Origin: Marinomonas profundimaris
GTDB lineage: Bacteria > Pseudomonadota > Gammaproteobacteria > Pseudomonadales > Marinomonadaceae
Direction: 5' to 3'
Assembly (NCBI RefSeq): GCF_000508165.1
Contig: NZ_AYOZ01000001.1
Coordinates: 248,001 to 312,000 of the forward strand
Length of the DNA: 64,000 bases
Part shown: in pieces, positions 1 to 9,553 of the stretch
Numbering within the stretch: the first letter of the stretch is position 1
Layout of the letters: each line of letters starts with the position of its first letter
Notes under the pieces: model-generated
Seen by the model: only the letters and a program-made list of their open reading frames with translations
Database searches by the model: none
What the model was told of the DNA's origin: nothing
Translations under genes and position numbers: made by a program

Positions 1-2
1 AT

Positions 3-65
3 AGCAGGATGGCGGTCGACGCCATTGCAATTCAAGACTCAGCAAGTATTAAGCCGATGAGCTAA
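3..65 (+). CDS. 3' end of an unidentified gene (partial)
   Basis: One frame is open from the window edge to a TAA at 63-65 and gives about 20 residues ending in IKPMS. A weak hairpin follows and a separate gene starts at 157, so this is probably the C-terminus of a plus-strand protein. The fragment is too short to identify. An open frame of this length could also occur by chance. Confidence 0.4.
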   Translation, partial: SRMAVDAIAIQDSASIKPMS

Positions 66-82
66 TGTTTAGCCGAAAATAC

Positions 83-107
83 AGGGCATTGCTTATTTAA
101 ATGCCCT
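83..107 (+). terminator. Hairpin after the partial first gene, possible weak terminator
   Basis: AGGGCATT at 83-90 is the exact complement of AATGCCCT at 100-107, with a 9-base loop. No clear run of T follows, so termination would be inefficient. It may instead be a spacer hairpin. Confidence 0.3.
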
Positions 108-156
108 TAAGCTTACTTTGGTTGTAGTAAGTGCATTTTTTAAAAGGAAGTAAAAA

Positions 157-663
157 ATGAATAGCATACCTGAAGACGCCGATATTTCTAAGATGTTAGA
201 AGGTGCGTATTTTAAAGATTGTTTTATCGGCTATATCGACGATCCAAACCAAACCGCGATGGACGTTTGGTTGGATTTGATGAAAAAAACGCCCCAGTGG
301 GTCAATGCGTTGATGTCATTGCGAAATCTCATGGTGTCTTTTGTCGGCTTGAAGAACCTTGGGACTTTCGGCAACGTAGTTCTTGCGAAGCATGGTGATG
401 ATTATTTAGAAGGTGACAGAGTGGGGATTTTCTCTGTTTATTTAAATAAGAAATACGAAGTGATCTTGGAAGACAAAGATAAGCACCTTGATGTGAAGGT
501 TTCCCTGTATTTAGAGCCAGAAGGCTCGCGTTTTAAGGTACATCTCACCACCGTAGTGCATGTGAAAAACCGCCTTGGTAAATTTTATATGTTGTTTGTC
601 GCACCGATGCACAAGCTTATTGTTCCTTCGAGCTTATCCCATTTAGAAAAAGCAACGAGATAG
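157..663 (+). CDS. DUF2867 family protein
   Basis: A 168-residue soluble protein with no signal peptide or membrane segment. Its overall pattern (an N-terminal DCF motif, a central helix rich in Trp and Met, then a series of beta strands with charged turns ending in a PMHKLIVP-like segment) resembles DUF2867, a family of unknown function. The assignment is from memory of the family pattern. A clear AAAGGAAG ribosome-binding site precedes the ATG. The gene stands alone: it is separated from the gene before by a hairpin and is followed by a terminator at 702-735. No function can be given. Confidence 0.7.
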   Translation: MNSIPEDADISKMLEGAYFKDCFIGYIDDPNQTAMDVWLDLMKKTPQWVNALMSLRNLMVSFVGLKNLGTFGNVVLAKHGDDYLEGDRVGIFSVYLNKKYEVILEDKDKHLDVKVSLYLEPEGSRFKVHLTTVVHVKNRLGKFYMLFVAPMHKLIVPSSLSHLEKATR

Positions 664-701
664 CGAGGAATTTCACTGCGATGTGTATGCTTATTAAAGA
701 G

Positions 702-735
702 AGCCCTGAATGTTGATGAACGCTCGGGGCTTTTT
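702..735 (+). terminator. Rho-independent terminator
   Basis: AGCCCTGA at 702-709 pairs with TCGGGGCT at 724-731 (one G-U pair) and is followed by a short T run. It ends the DUF2867 transcript. Confidence 0.75.
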
Positions 736-977
736 GGTTTTTATCGTGAAAAATAATCGGATGGCCTATAAAGCAATCTTGTTATGTCTGACAGCATGGG
801 TGAAAAGGTGAGCTCATGTGCATATTCCTTTGGAATATTAAACATTTGTTAAAAATTGAATATCTTTGATAGCTTGATCATTTGTCATATTTATCGTGTT
901 ATATACAAAGATTAAGCGCTTTGATTACGGCGTGTAGGTAGGTCTTACGAAGAACGTTTTTTATTTTTTGGAAGGGT

Positions 978-2270
978 ATGAGTCGTCCATTGTTTTATGA
1001 CAGTGTCACCGCCTGCGATGAATGTGATTCACTTCACCGAATACCGCCGTTAAAAAGTGGCGAGCGTTTTAAATGCGCACGTTGCGGCCATGTACTAATC
1101 AATGTGCATGCGTATGTAAAAGGACGCATTTTTAGTGCAGGGTGCTCCTCTCTCTTCATGTTAGTGTTTGCTTTAATATTTCCTTTCCTTGGTTTTTCTA
1201 GTAATGGTGCTGAGCGAAGCATCACTCTTTTTACTGTTGTTAGTGTACTGATTAATCAAGATTATCTCTTGCTCAGTGCGGTGATTAGTTTGGCGTTGTT
1301 TGTCTTTCCTGTTGCCTATTTGTTAGCGGTCGTTTTATTAGTATGGTCGTTTCGTCATCGTTATATACGTCGTTCCATCATGCGTTATTTAATTCGTTGG
1401 GTAATTGCCATTCAACCTTGGTTAATGGTTGATGTTTTTTTGGTCGGAATTTTAGTGGCCTTAGTCAAAATGGACAGTTTGGCGGATATTGAACTGGGGC
1501 TGTCATTTTGGGCATTTTGCGCTTATGTATTGCTGCTGTTAAAAACCGTCAGTTTGGTGGATCGACGTTGGCTTTGGAATCAAATAGAAGGCCAAGGGCC
1601 AGATTATCTTTTGATAGAGCGGACGGACTCTGACGTGTTTGAATCGGCTCAGCAACATGGACTGATCGGTTGTCATTTTTGTGGCGCGACATTGCATCAT
1701 TCTGCACGTCATTGTAGCCGCTGTGGACATTCAATTCACAGTCGTCGTCCGCACAGTTTAACGGGGACGATCGCGTTTCTTATTGCCTCTGTGATCATGT
1801 TTGTACCAGCGAATGTTTTCCCTATTATGCAGACCACTTTTTTAGGTGGAAGCGAGCCGTCGACGATTATGGGCGGCGTGTTGTTATTGTGGTCTTTAGA
1901 GTCTTATCCGGTTGCCTTGGTGATATTCATGGCCAGTGTGGTCATACCTCTGGTTAAAATTTTGTCATTAAGCTGGTTGTGTTGGCAGTGTTATTACCCG
2001 ACAGAACGTAAAACCTTGCAAAAAATACGCTTGTATCGCATAACCGAATTAGTAGGGCGTTGGTCGATGATTGATATTTTTGTGGTGGCTGTGTTAACGG
2101 GGTTGGTGCAAATGGGGGAATTAATGTCCATTTTACCGGGGCCAGCGGTGTTGTCATTTATGTCGGTTATTATTCTAACGATGTTGGCCGCAATGACATT
2201 TGATCCGCGATTATTATGGGACAGTAACAGGGACTCAGTAAGCACACCTCGACAGGAGAAAAAAGAGTGA
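978..2270 (+). CDS. pqiA: Intermembrane transport protein PqiA
   Basis: A 430-residue inner-membrane protein, first gene of pqiABC. It has the duplicated PqiA architecture: an N-terminal Cys-rich zinc-ribbon-like motif (C13, C16, C33, C36) followed by about four membrane helices, then a second motif (CHFCG ... CSRCG, near residues 232-250) followed by four more helices. In E. coli, PqiA is the membrane partner of the MCE protein PqiB in lipid traffic between inner and outer membrane, and is induced by paraquat. The stop overlaps the pqiB start by four bases (GTGA), which indicates translational coupling. The roughly 240 bases upstream are AT-rich and probably hold the promoter. The related LetA (YebS) has the same layout, but the pqiC gene downstream favours PqiA. 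Confidence 0.9.
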   Translation: MSRPLFYDSVTACDECDSLHRIPPLKSGERFKCARCGHVLINVHAYVKGRIFSAGCSSLFMLVFALIFPFLGFSSNGAERSITLFTVVSVLINQDYLLLSAVISLALFVFPVAYLLAVVLLVWSFRHRYIRRSIMRYLIRWVIAIQPWLMVDVFLVGILVALVKMDSLADIELGLSFWAFCAYVLLLLKTVSLVDRRWLWNQIEGQGPDYLLIERTDSDVFESAQQHGLIGCHFCGATLHHSARHCSRCGHSIHSRRPHSLTGTIAFLIASVIMFVPANVFPIMQTTFLGGSEPSTIMGGVLLLWSLESYPVALVIFMASVVIPLVKILSLSWLCWQCYYPTERKTLQKIRLYRITELVGRWSMIDIFVVAVLTGLVQMGELMSILPGPAVLSFMSVIILTMLAAMTFDPRLLWDSNRDSVSTPRQEKKE

Positions 2271-3913
2271 TAGAGGAAAAGAAGAATGTCGAGAACCTTC
2301 GACGTGTACGTTTTAACACTATTTGGTTGGTGCCGCTCGTGGCGATTATGGTGGCGAGTTGGATGTTATATCAAAATTGGTCCAGCCAAGGGCCTGTTAT
2401 TACGTTAACTGCACCTAATGCAGAAGGGTTAGAAGCGGGTCAAACTAAGCTGAAAGCACGCAATGTCGATGTCGGAAAAGTGATTGGTATTCGCCTTAGT
2501 AGCGACTTTGATAAAGCCATTATTCAGGTGCGTATGAATCAAGGTACGCAAAAAATGCTACGAGAAGATACCAAATTTTGGGTGGTAAAACCGCGTATTG
2601 GACGAGAAGGTGTGAGTGGCTTAGGTACCTTATTATCTGGTGCTTATATTGATATGGCGCCCAGTGAACAAGGTAAAGAAAGCACGGAATTTACCTTGTT
2701 AAGCCAGCCGCCACTGTCGACCAAAAAGGAAGGTGTCCGAATTCTACTGCACAGCGACGATAGCTCTAAATTGGATGTGGGGTCCTTGGTGCATTTTCGT
2801 GGTTATGAAGTGGGCTACATTGAAGAGGTGGGCTTTGATGCCGATTCAGGTTCCATCACCTATCGTGTTGTGGTGAAGCCGCCTTATGATGCCTTGGTGA
2901 ACGATGCAGTTCAATTTTGGGTCACGCCTGGTTTGTCCTTTAAAAGTTCCGTACAAGGGTTTGAAGTAAGGTTAGACTCGTTAGAAACCTTTTTGTCTGG
3001 TGGTATTTCATTTGGGTTAGGTAAGAGCCGGTCGGCAGGTCAGCCAGTCAAAGACTTAACCTCATTCCGCTTATATCCATCAAAAGAAGACGCAGATAAT
3101 AACTTATATGATCAGACGCTCGAATATGTTTTTTTGTTCGATTCTAATGTGAGCGGGCTTGCTGCGGGTGCGGATGTTGAGTTTCGTGGGGTTCGAATTG
3201 GGACGGTATTGGAAGTGCCTTTTACTGGAATATCGATGGATACATTAACTTCTCATGAAAGACCGGTTATTCCTGTGCTTGCCCGTATTGAGCCGCAACG
3301 TTTGAACGCGTGGAAAGTGTCTGGCGATGTATCATTGAAAAAATGGCAAGAATTATTGGACTATCGTATCCACCAAGGGCTCAGGGCGAGGCTTGAAATT
3401 GGCAATTATCTCAATGCCGCGAAAGTCATTAGTCTGGATTTTATGGACAATCCTCCACCGATAAAATTGAAAACATTTGAAGGTTATCAGGTGTTTCCCA
3501 CTGGCCCTGATTCTTTAGCAAATATTGAAGGCAAGGTTTCAATTGTGCTGGATAAATTGGCCGATGTACCGCTTAAAGAAACATTTGATAAGCTGGGTAA
3601 AACAATGGGAGAAGCGAATGAAACCTTGCGTCAATTACAAGCCGTGAGTAAAAGTGTCAAACTGCTATTAGACCAGTCGGAAACTCAAGCGTTGCCAGCG
3701 GATTTATCGGATGTGATGGCTGAGTTGAATTTAACGCTCGAAACGTATCAGGCAAATGGACAGATTGGACGACCATTAAGAGAAAATATGGTGTCATTAG
3801 GTCGAGCATTGAATGAGTTACAGCCTTTGCTTAGGCAGCTTAGGGAGAATCCGAATACCTTAATTTTTGATAGTAAGCCACGCTTAGACGTTCAGCCGAA
3901 AGCGGCAAGATAG
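2267..3913 (+). CDS. pqiB: MCE-domain lipid transport protein PqiB
   Basis: A 548-residue protein with a single N-terminal membrane helix (about residues 20-38) and three MCE repeats in the periplasmic part (roughly 45-135, 160-220 and 285-390). The C-terminal part is helical and is expected to form the tube that PqiB hexamers build across the periplasm. The start is GTG at 2267 inside the end of pqiA, with a GGAGA ribosome-binding site about 10 bases upstream. Length and three-MCE layout match E. coli PqiB (546 aa) rather than YebT/LetB, which has seven MCE domains. Together with PqiA and PqiC it should form an envelope-spanning lipid conduit. Confidence 0.92.
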   Translation: MIEEKKNVENLRRVRFNTIWLVPLVAIMVASWMLYQNWSSQGPVITLTAPNAEGLEAGQTKLKARNVDVGKVIGIRLSSDFDKAIIQVRMNQGTQKMLREDTKFWVVKPRIGREGVSGLGTLLSGAYIDMAPSEQGKESTEFTLLSQPPLSTKKEGVRILLHSDDSSKLDVGSLVHFRGYEVGYIEEVGFDADSGSITYRVVVKPPYDALVNDAVQFWVTPGLSFKSSVQGFEVRLDSLETFLSGGISFGLGKSRSAGQPVKDLTSFRLYPSKEDADNNLYDQTLEYVFLFDSNVSGLAAGADVEFRGVRIGTVLEVPFTGISMDTLTSHERPVIPVLARIEPQRLNAWKVSGDVSLKKWQELLDYRIHQGLRARLEIGNYLNAAKVISLDFMDNPPPIKLKTFEGYQVFPTGPDSLANIEGKVSIVLDKLADVPLKETFDKLGKTMGEANETLRQLQAVSKSVKLLLDQSETQALPADLSDVMAELNLTLETYQANGQIGRPLRENMVSLGRALNELQPLLRQLRENPNTLIFDSKPRLDVQPKAAR

Positions 3914-3935
3914 CGGGATAATGTAAGGGAGCAAG

Positions 3936-4535
3936 ATGAAAATAATGACGTGGCGTATATTGTGGGTAGCTGGGTTGAGTAGTGTACTGGGTGGCTGTGC
4001 CACGCCAGTCCCCCCTAGTAATGAATATTTACTCATGGATGATGGGTTGTCTCGCGTACAGGCTCAACCAAGTAACAGCGCATCGGTTCAGTTAATGCCG
4101 ATTGTTGTCGCTAACTATTTAGCGGGCAATGAGATTGTCTTGGTGTCAAAGCAAGGAGAAGTGCATCGGTCGCAAAATAATTTATGGGCAGAAACACTGT
4201 CGCCGCAATTGACTAGGTTAACTCAACAACGATTAGAAAAAACGCTACCCAATGTTACTTGGTTTGGCGGGCAGCACTTGCCTTCCTATGCGATTGCCTT
4301 ATTGAATATTGAAGTGGATGATTTTTATGCCGATTTAGACGGCATGATTTATATTTCAGGGCGTTGGCAGCTTATTTCGGCAACTGGAGAGCTGTCGGTG
4401 TCAGACACGTTTTATGTGAACAGTGCACTGCAATCAGACGGTTATTCGACAATGGTTCAAACACTGTCTGCTAGCTGGTTTAACCAAGTCATTGACCCTA
4501 TTGCAAATAACATCGCAAAGACGTTTAAGAAGTAG
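3936..4535 (+). CDS. pqiC: Outer-membrane lipoprotein PqiC
   Basis: A 199-residue lipoprotein. A signal peptide ends in the lipobox LGGC, giving lipidation at about Cys 21, and is followed by the PqiC/DUF330 (ABC-type transport auxiliary lipoprotein) domain. It lies 22 bases after pqiB with a GGGAG ribosome-binding site. In E. coli, PqiC sits in the outer membrane and receives the end of the PqiB tube. A short hairpin with a few T just after the stop may end the operon, where it meets the convergent regulator gene. Confidence 0.88.
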   Translation: MKIMTWRILWVAGLSSVLGGCATPVPPSNEYLLMDDGLSRVQAQPSNSASVQLMPIVVANYLAGNEIVLVSKQGEVHRSQNNLWAETLSPQLTRLTQQRLEKTLPNVTWFGGQHLPSYAIALLNIEVDDFYADLDGMIYISGRWQLISATGELSVSDTFYVNSALQSDGYSTMVQTLSASWFNQVIDPIANNIAKTFKK

Positions 4536-4553
4536 CAGATTACGTCTGTTCTT

Positions 4554-5003
4554 TTAAATATCACTCACCGGAGCATCTATCACAGAGAGGACTTGTTCTT
4601 TTAATTCCTGTGCCTTAAACGTCCCTTTAACCAAATACCCTTTCACAAAATCATGGGCCATAATGATCGCTTTCTCTTCTTCCCGCTCAGATGAGCTAAA
4701 CATCATCACGACACAAGACTGAATGTCGTCGACTTTGGTCCTCAGTTTAGAAAACTCCTCAAGAAATTGAATGCCATTTATTCTCGGCATATTAATGTCT
4801 AAAAAAATTAATATGGGCGGGAATTCTTCGGGGTACTCTTGTCTGTTATTCTCATAGTCATTCAGGAAGTCTAGTGCTTCTTGTCCGTCATTTTTTTCAA
4901 AAATCGTTAGCTCTAATTTTGCTTCTTTTATCAATCGTTTAAGTACATATCGATCAACTTCATCGTCGTCAATAATCAGTATTGGTGGTTTGACTGCGTT
5001 CAT
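4554..5003 (-). CDS. Single-domain response regulator (CheY/Rcp1-like)
   Basis: 149 residues consisting only of a receiver domain. The acidic cluster DDD is at 12-14, the phospho-acceptor Asp is D69 (FLDINMP), the conserved Ser switch is in FSSS (about 103-105) and a conserved Lys is at about 121-126. There is no output domain. The long insert after the second helix and the LVKG ending resemble Rcp1-type regulators that partner with phytochrome-like or HisKA kinases. Its start overlaps the stop of the upstream kinase gene (ATGA), so the two are translationally coupled and almost certainly act together. The target is unknown. Confidence 0.88.
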   Translation of the reverse strand: MNAVKPPILIIDDDEVDRYVLKRLIKEAKLELTIFEKNDGQEALDFLNDYENNRQEYPEEFPPILIFLDINMPRINGIQFLEEFSKLRTKVDDIQSCVVMMFSSSEREEEKAIIMAHDFVKGYLVKGTFKAQELKEQVLSVIDAPVSDI

Positions 5004-6454
5004 ACTTGTTTATCCATTGGAATAGTGATTGTAAAAATAGTGCCATCCTTAGAACTTTCAAATGAAATGTCACCCTTTAGGAACTCAATGTGCTTTTTGA
5101 CAAGCGCCATACCGAGTCCTGACCCTGTGCTGTTTTTTACATGGAAACGTTTGAACATATCAAACACCTCGTCTTGGTGTTGTTCTGGAATGCCTATGCC
5201 GTTGTCTGAAACAATAATAGTAAGAATATCTGATTTATCAAATATGTCACACTTTACGTAGGGTGAGGGTTTTGTTTTATCATAATACTTTAAACCATTA
5301 GAAATGACGTTTTCAATGATTTGAGCAAAGCGGGCTTTATCGGATGTTATTGGTTTCGATAGGGTTATATTGGTTTCCAGCGTACAAGGGTTATCTTTCA
5401 TTAACCATGCTAAGCGTTCTTTCATATCAATAATGAGCTGATCAAAATCAATCGGTGTAATGTCTTCGCTGCTGATATCTGCTTTGGCCAGTAATAATAT
5501 ATCAACAACGAGCGTCTCAAGTTTTTCCATTTGCTGATAGATTATTTTTGCGTTGTTGATCGCTTCTTTTGTGTCTCCCGCTTCAATGTCTAGGATAACA
5601 AATTGGGCCAAAGACTTGGCGCCAGAAAGAGGGGATTTGAGGTCGTGTGATGCGCGATAGGCGAATTGCGCGAGTTCATCGTTAGCTTGTTGTAGTGATG
5701 CTGTTTGTGTCTTCACGATGGCTTGCAGCTCTTTGTTGTTTTCTAAATTAAAAAAATCTTCTCTTATGCGTTGTCTGGCCGCAATTATTAATGCCTTCAA
5801 TTCGCCTGTCGTATTTTTTTCAAGGTCCTCATCTAGGTTTATGTTGTCTTTTGGTTTGCTTGACAAAAGCAGGGTCAAATTATGAATTGAGTTTGATATA
5901 GTGCGTGATAAATAGCTTATAAAAAGTATATTGAAGAGAGAGATTATTAATACCAGAGGGATCAAGGTTATTAGTATAAAAGACACCGTTTTTCTGATTG
6001 GCTCTTCGAAATTTTCTGAATGTTCATTGAAATTATAGAGTGCATGATTAAGGCTCGTTAAAAAAGTGTGTCTATCTATCGCTCTATTTTCATATTGCTT
6101 CAGGGATGACAGCGCTGTGTCAGCGACTTCAATGTCTTTTTCACAAATAGTGAGCGCTTGATTGGTGTTGATGATCTCCATTATTACTTTGTTCAGTATG
6201 TTGATTTCTTCTAAGCAATCAATTGGCTGTTGCTTTATTGCTAGGATATTGGACTCTATAGTCTTCGTGTCGATCGACTTATCAATCTCGATTTCATTAA
6301 TGGATTTGGACAGCTGGTTGATATATTTCAAATGCAGAAAATTGAGCTGGTGAAACTTGGCTCCTTTGGCTATTTCAAATGCAGAAAAAACGGTAATACT
6401 GACTTCTACCGTCGTAAGAATAACAATGAGCATTAGCTTTTTTGAAATATTCAT
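5000..6454 (-). CDS. Membrane sensor histidine kinase
   Basis: 484 residues. Two membrane helices (about 6-28 and 156-183) flank a helical periplasmic domain of about 125 residues without a recognisable sensor fold. A linker or coiled coil leads to HisKA with the phosphorylated H270 (RASHDLKSP), followed by a complete ATPase domain: N box (NVISNGLKYY), G1 (DNGIGIP), F box (MFKRFH) and G2 (GSGLGMAL). The HDLKSP-type H box resembles kinases paired with Rcp1-like regulators, and one follows immediately. The signal sensed cannot be read from the sequence. Confidence 0.9.
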   Translation of the reverse strand: MNISKKLMLIVILTTVEVSITVFSAFEIAKGAKFHQLNFLHLKYINQLSKSINEIEIDKSIDTKTIESNILAIKQQPIDCLEEINILNKVIMEIINTNQALTICEKDIEVADTALSSLKQYENRAIDRHTFLTSLNHALYNFNEHSENFEEPIRKTVSFILITLIPLVLIISLFNILFISYLSRTISNSIHNLTLLLSSKPKDNINLDEDLEKNTTGELKALIIAARQRIREDFFNLENNKELQAIVKTQTASLQQANDELAQFAYRASHDLKSPLSGAKSLAQFVILDIEAGDTKEAINNAKIIYQQMEKLETLVVDILLLAKADISSEDITPIDFDQLIIDMKERLAWLMKDNPCTLETNITLSKPITSDKARFAQIIENVISNGLKYYDKTKPSPYVKCDIFDKSDILTIIVSDNGIGIPEQHQDEVFDMFKRFHVKNSTGSGLGMALVKKHIEFLKGDISFESSKDGTIFTITIPMDKQV

Positions 6455-6984
6455 GTAAACCGAAATGATTTTATTATTGAGGAAAATGTCTTGTTGTGAA
6501 GGTATGACGATATATTGAGTTTAGGTATAGCAGCCTTTTATTCATTCCGCTAGGAAGCATTGTTCGTTATTTTTGAAATATTAAGTGTTAAAAAAAACGT
6601 GCATCATCTTGGACGAAAAACAGTAAAAAAATGTTGTAAAAATGTAATAAGGTTCTTTTTTTGATAGTAAATATTCAAATGTCATATTAAAGTTATTACT
6701 CAAATTATAAAGAGTGGACAGGCTTACAATTATGGATGCATCTTTAGCCAAAAAGTGAGGCCTCCAGTGTCATTGGTGGTCCGTATTTGGCTTAAGACTA
6801 TTTTTGAGGGAGGTTAGTGGTTTACTCAGCACATCATCGTAATTGAAGCAAAGGCGTCCTTACAGTAAAGCTAAGCTTTTCAGTGTGTTACATAGATAAA
6901 ATCATAAAAATTAATATTTTTAGCTTGTGGCAACGCGCTTCACGGCCTCACGTAAGTCATCAACTTTCAACTTGGATCAACGTC
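6455..6984. other. Intergenic region between divergent sensor kinase and chemoreceptor
   Basis: About 530 AT-rich bases without a convincing gene. It must hold the promoters of the divergent kinase and chemoreceptor genes. A possible -10 for the receptor is TATAAA at 6706-6711, but no good -35 is visible. A structured stretch (6746-6792) follows. An in-frame GTG at 6883 would extend the receptor by 34 residues, but I prefer the ATG at 6985. Confidence 0.5.
6746..6792 (+). other. Hairpin in the chemoreceptor leader
   Basis: AGCCAAA at 6746-6752 is complementary to TTTGGCT at 6786-6792. Inside, GGCCTCCA and TGGTGGTCC form an imperfect second stem. No T run follows, so it is not a simple terminator. 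It lies 190 bases before the receptor start and may be a leader RNA structure. Its function is not known. Confidence 0.35.
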
Positions 6985-8679
6985 ATGCTTAAAAATGTAA
7001 AAATTTCACACAAAATATTATTAATGAGTGTTGTCCAGTTATTGATAATTTCCTTACTGGGTTATGTCAGTCTTTCTAACATGTTTAAAGTGGGTGAAGA
7101 GATCGGTGATATCGCGCATAAGAATATTCCTCTTGCGAGAAGTATCTCAACCATTACGGAGCATCAGTTAGAAGAGTCTGTACTATTTGAAAAAGTGGTA
7201 TCTCACTCTCTTGTTGATCTTGTTAAAGGGAAAGGCACATCAAAAGAATCGTTGGATTTAATTGCTAAACTCGACAAAAAAACAAAGAGTCTTCATGACG
7301 AGTTGTTTGCATTAGAGGCGCGCCTAAATACACTTTTTAATGAGTCACACTCTGCAGCAGAAGCGGAGAGATATGCAGACTTACTTGTCGAATTTAAAAA
7401 AATAAAGCAGGAATTTTTACACCTTGAAGAGCAGATATTTGTGCTGCTTGAAGAGATTAGAACCTCTGGCATCAAAGCCACATTAGATAAAATCTATAAC
7501 CTTGAAAAAGAAAACGAACTGGTTTCTTTTCACTTGGTTGCCTTATTAGATAAAGCTCAGAAATTTTCTTTGGATGCTGCGAACAAAGCGGAGCAAGATG
7601 AAAAAGAGGCAATCGTGTATATCTCAACCATTTTAGGCATTGCATTTTTACTCGGTATTCTTATTGCTCTGTTTATTGGGCGTTCTATCACAACGCCATT
7701 GCATCTTTTGATCGACCGAATTCAAGGTGTTGTGAATGGGGGTGGAGACCTTACGTATCGAATTAACAGTCCAAGCAAGGACGAGCTTGGTGACGTGTCG
7801 AACATTTTTGATAGCTTTATGGCAAAACTGCAACACATTATTAAGAATGTTAATGTGTCTGCAGCGTCCCTCGGTAAGTCGTCTGAAACGGCGATAGGCA
7901 TTATTAATAACACCTTAGATGGTGTCGAAAAGCAAAGTGCAGAAACGAGGCAGGTAAATGAATCGGTTCGACATTTAAGTGAAACAACGGTGGAAGTTGC
8001 GAAAAATACGCAAGATGCCTCAGCGGTTGCGGAGCGAGTGAAAACAAGGGTGTTGGAAGGTAAAAACTCGGCGAATGAATCTCAAGAGATCATTAAAAAG
8101 CTGGCGCTAGATGTTCAAACAACGTCTAAGGATATTAGTGCGTTAGTCAAAGAAACTGACAATATCGGTGCCGTTTTGGATACGATACAAGGCATTGCTG
8201 AACAAACTAATTTACTTGCGCTTAATGCCGCAATAGAAGCTGCTAGAGCGGGTGAAACAGGTCGAGGTTTTGCCGTTGTGGCCGATGAAGTTCGTTCTTT
8301 AGCGCAGCGTACACAAGAGTCAACGGTTGATATTAAATCCCTTGTTGAGAAGCTTCAGGCGGAAGCGGCAAAAGCAATGGACAGTATGAACAGAGGCAGT
8401 GCCGTCACAGAAGAGTGTCTGGAAAAAAGCCAACGTACGTCTGAGGTGTTTGATGAAGCGGCCGTGGCTGTGAATGAAATTTATGCTTTTAATACGAAAA
8501 TTGCTTCAACGACGGAAGAGCAAGCGTCAATTGCCGAATTAGTGCAAGTGAGTATCGAAAACATCAATAAAATATCGGAACAGACTCGAACTGATACGCA
8601 ATCAGCGGTGCAATCAAACGAAGATATCGGCAAACGTTTAGCCGATTTGAATGCCAACTTAAGCGAATTTAAATGTTGA
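6985..8679 (+). CDS. Methyl-accepting chemotaxis protein
   Basis: 564 residues from the chosen ATG. A first membrane helix follows a short basic N-terminus. The helical periplasmic four-helix-bundle-type sensor covers about residues 35-210, the second membrane helix about 211-235, then a HAMP domain, and the cytoplasmic signalling domain has its hairpin tip around residue 411 ([19 protein letters not shown]). The ligand is unknown. A GTG at 6883 would add 34 residues in front of the membrane anchor. The ATG at 6985 fits the family better because the protein then begins with a short cytoplasmic tail, though its ribosome-binding site is weak. No CheB/CheR-binding pentapeptide is seen at the C-terminus. 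Confidence 0.88.
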   Translation: MLKNVKISHKILLMSVVQLLIISLLGYVSLSNMFKVGEEIGDIAHKNIPLARSISTITEHQLEESVLFEKVVSHSLVDLVKGKGTSKESLDLIAKLDKKTKSLHDELFALEARLNTLFNESHSAAEAERYADLLVEFKKIKQEFLHLEEQIFVLLEEIRTSGIKATLDKIYNLEKENELVSFHLVALLDKAQKFSLDAANKAEQDEKEAIVYISTILGIAFLLGILIALFIGRSITTPLHLLIDRIQGVVNGGGDLTYRINSPSKDELGDVSNIFDSFMAKLQHIIKNVNVSAASLGKSSETAIGIINNTLDGVEKQSAETRQVNESVRHLSETTVEVAKNTQDASAVAERVKTRVLEGKNSANESQEIIKKLALDVQTTSKDISALVKETDNIGAVLDTIQGIAEQTNLLALNAAIEAARAGETGRGFAVVADEVRSLAQRTQESTVDIKSLVEKLQAEAAKAMDSMNRGSAVTEECLEKSQRTSEVFDEAAVAVNEIYAFNTKIASTTEEQASIAELVQVSIENINKISEQTRTDTQSAVQSNEDIGKRLADLNANLSEFKC

Positions 8680-8782
8680 GCATTCTGATGGCTACATTTA
8701 ATAACATTACTGGGCGGTGCCTTTTTGTTGTAAACAAACATACAAAATAATAATGGTAGATTGAATGCGATAAGGTGTAGCG

Positions 8783-9430
8783 ATGTTGGCTATTTGGAAA
8801 GGAAAAGGTTGGATTGTTCCTGTTGTTTTCATCGCTGCTTTTGTTGATGTTCAGGTCGTTATTGATTACTTCATGGGTGAGGGATTCTATAGCGATAATC
8901 GATGGGTGAAAATTCTGGCATTGGTGGTCGTCGCTATCATTCTTGGCGGGATTGGCTATTTATTGAATAATCGAGATCGAATCATAGAGGTCGATTCAGA
9001 GACTGGAAAAAAGACCAAGTCACCGGCGCATACTTTGTTGTTTTTACCAATCGAAGTATGGGCTGTCATGGTTCCTTTTGTTTTTTTAGGCGTGGACTAT
9101 TTTAACGCGGAGCAAGAAAGTAAAACGCTTATTTACCTTGAAAACCCTAGGGTAAATGATATTTACGGTGTTGATTTTTCAAAGATCTTTAAAAATGAAG
9201 ACCCTATTTATAAATACGGTGCTATGGTTGTTGTGTCCGTTGATATGAATCTTATTGAAGTGCAAAGCAGTACCCATGCCTATGATGGGAAAAGCGGCAT
9301 TAGAAAAGACATGCATAACGGCAAAGTCAAAGAAGCCTTCTATTACGCCGATGAGGTGACGTCATTCACGATTCGCGAATTGGTTAAATTCTATGGAGAT
9401 GGCGCGATTTTTTCCGTGAGTCGAGAGTGA
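8783..9430 (+). CDS. Unknown membrane protein
   Basis: 215 residues that I do not recognise. Three hydrophobic segments (about 10-30, 43-63 and 85-107) are followed by a soluble domain of about 105 residues with mixed alpha/beta character. An AAGGTG ribosome-binding site precedes the ATG. It starts 103 bases after the chemoreceptor gene and is followed by a strong terminator, so it may be transcribed alone or with the receptor. The soluble part has no visible catalytic motif. Confidence 0.75.
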   Translation: MLAIWKGKGWIVPVVFIAAFVDVQVVIDYFMGEGFYSDNRWVKILALVVVAIILGGIGYLLNNRDRIIEVDSETGKKTKSPAHTLLFLPIEVWAVMVPFVFLGVDYFNAEQESKTLIYLENPRVNDIYGVDFSKIFKNEDPIYKYGAMVVVSVDMNLIEVQSSTHAYDGKSGIRKDMHNGKVKEAFYYADEVTSFTIRELVKFYGDGAIFSVSRE

Positions 9431-9500
9431 TAACATTTTTATAGCGCGATGCGTGTTTTGCCCAATGGCCATTGTATTGGGAACCGCATATCGGAAAAAA

Positions 9501-9531
9501 AAAGACCAACCGTTAAACGGTTGGTCTTTTT
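9501..9531. terminator. Bidirectional terminator
   Basis: A perfect 11-bp stem (AAGACCAACCG / CGGTTGGTCTT) with a TTAAA loop, A-rich before and T-rich after. It lies between convergent genes and can serve both the unknown membrane protein gene and the antiporter gene. Confidence 0.9.
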
Positions 9532-9553
9532 GTTTAAGAGGTGAAAATTAATG

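Noticed and set aside
6610-6660. Two AAAAATGT direct repeats in the leader of the chemoreceptor
   Set aside because: Short, AT-rich and likely by chance; no array, so not a CRISPR or iteron.
6883-6984. GTG start that would extend the chemoreceptor by 34 residues
   Set aside because: The extra segment has no family counterpart and sits before the normal short cytoplasmic tail. The ATG at 6985 is more likely.
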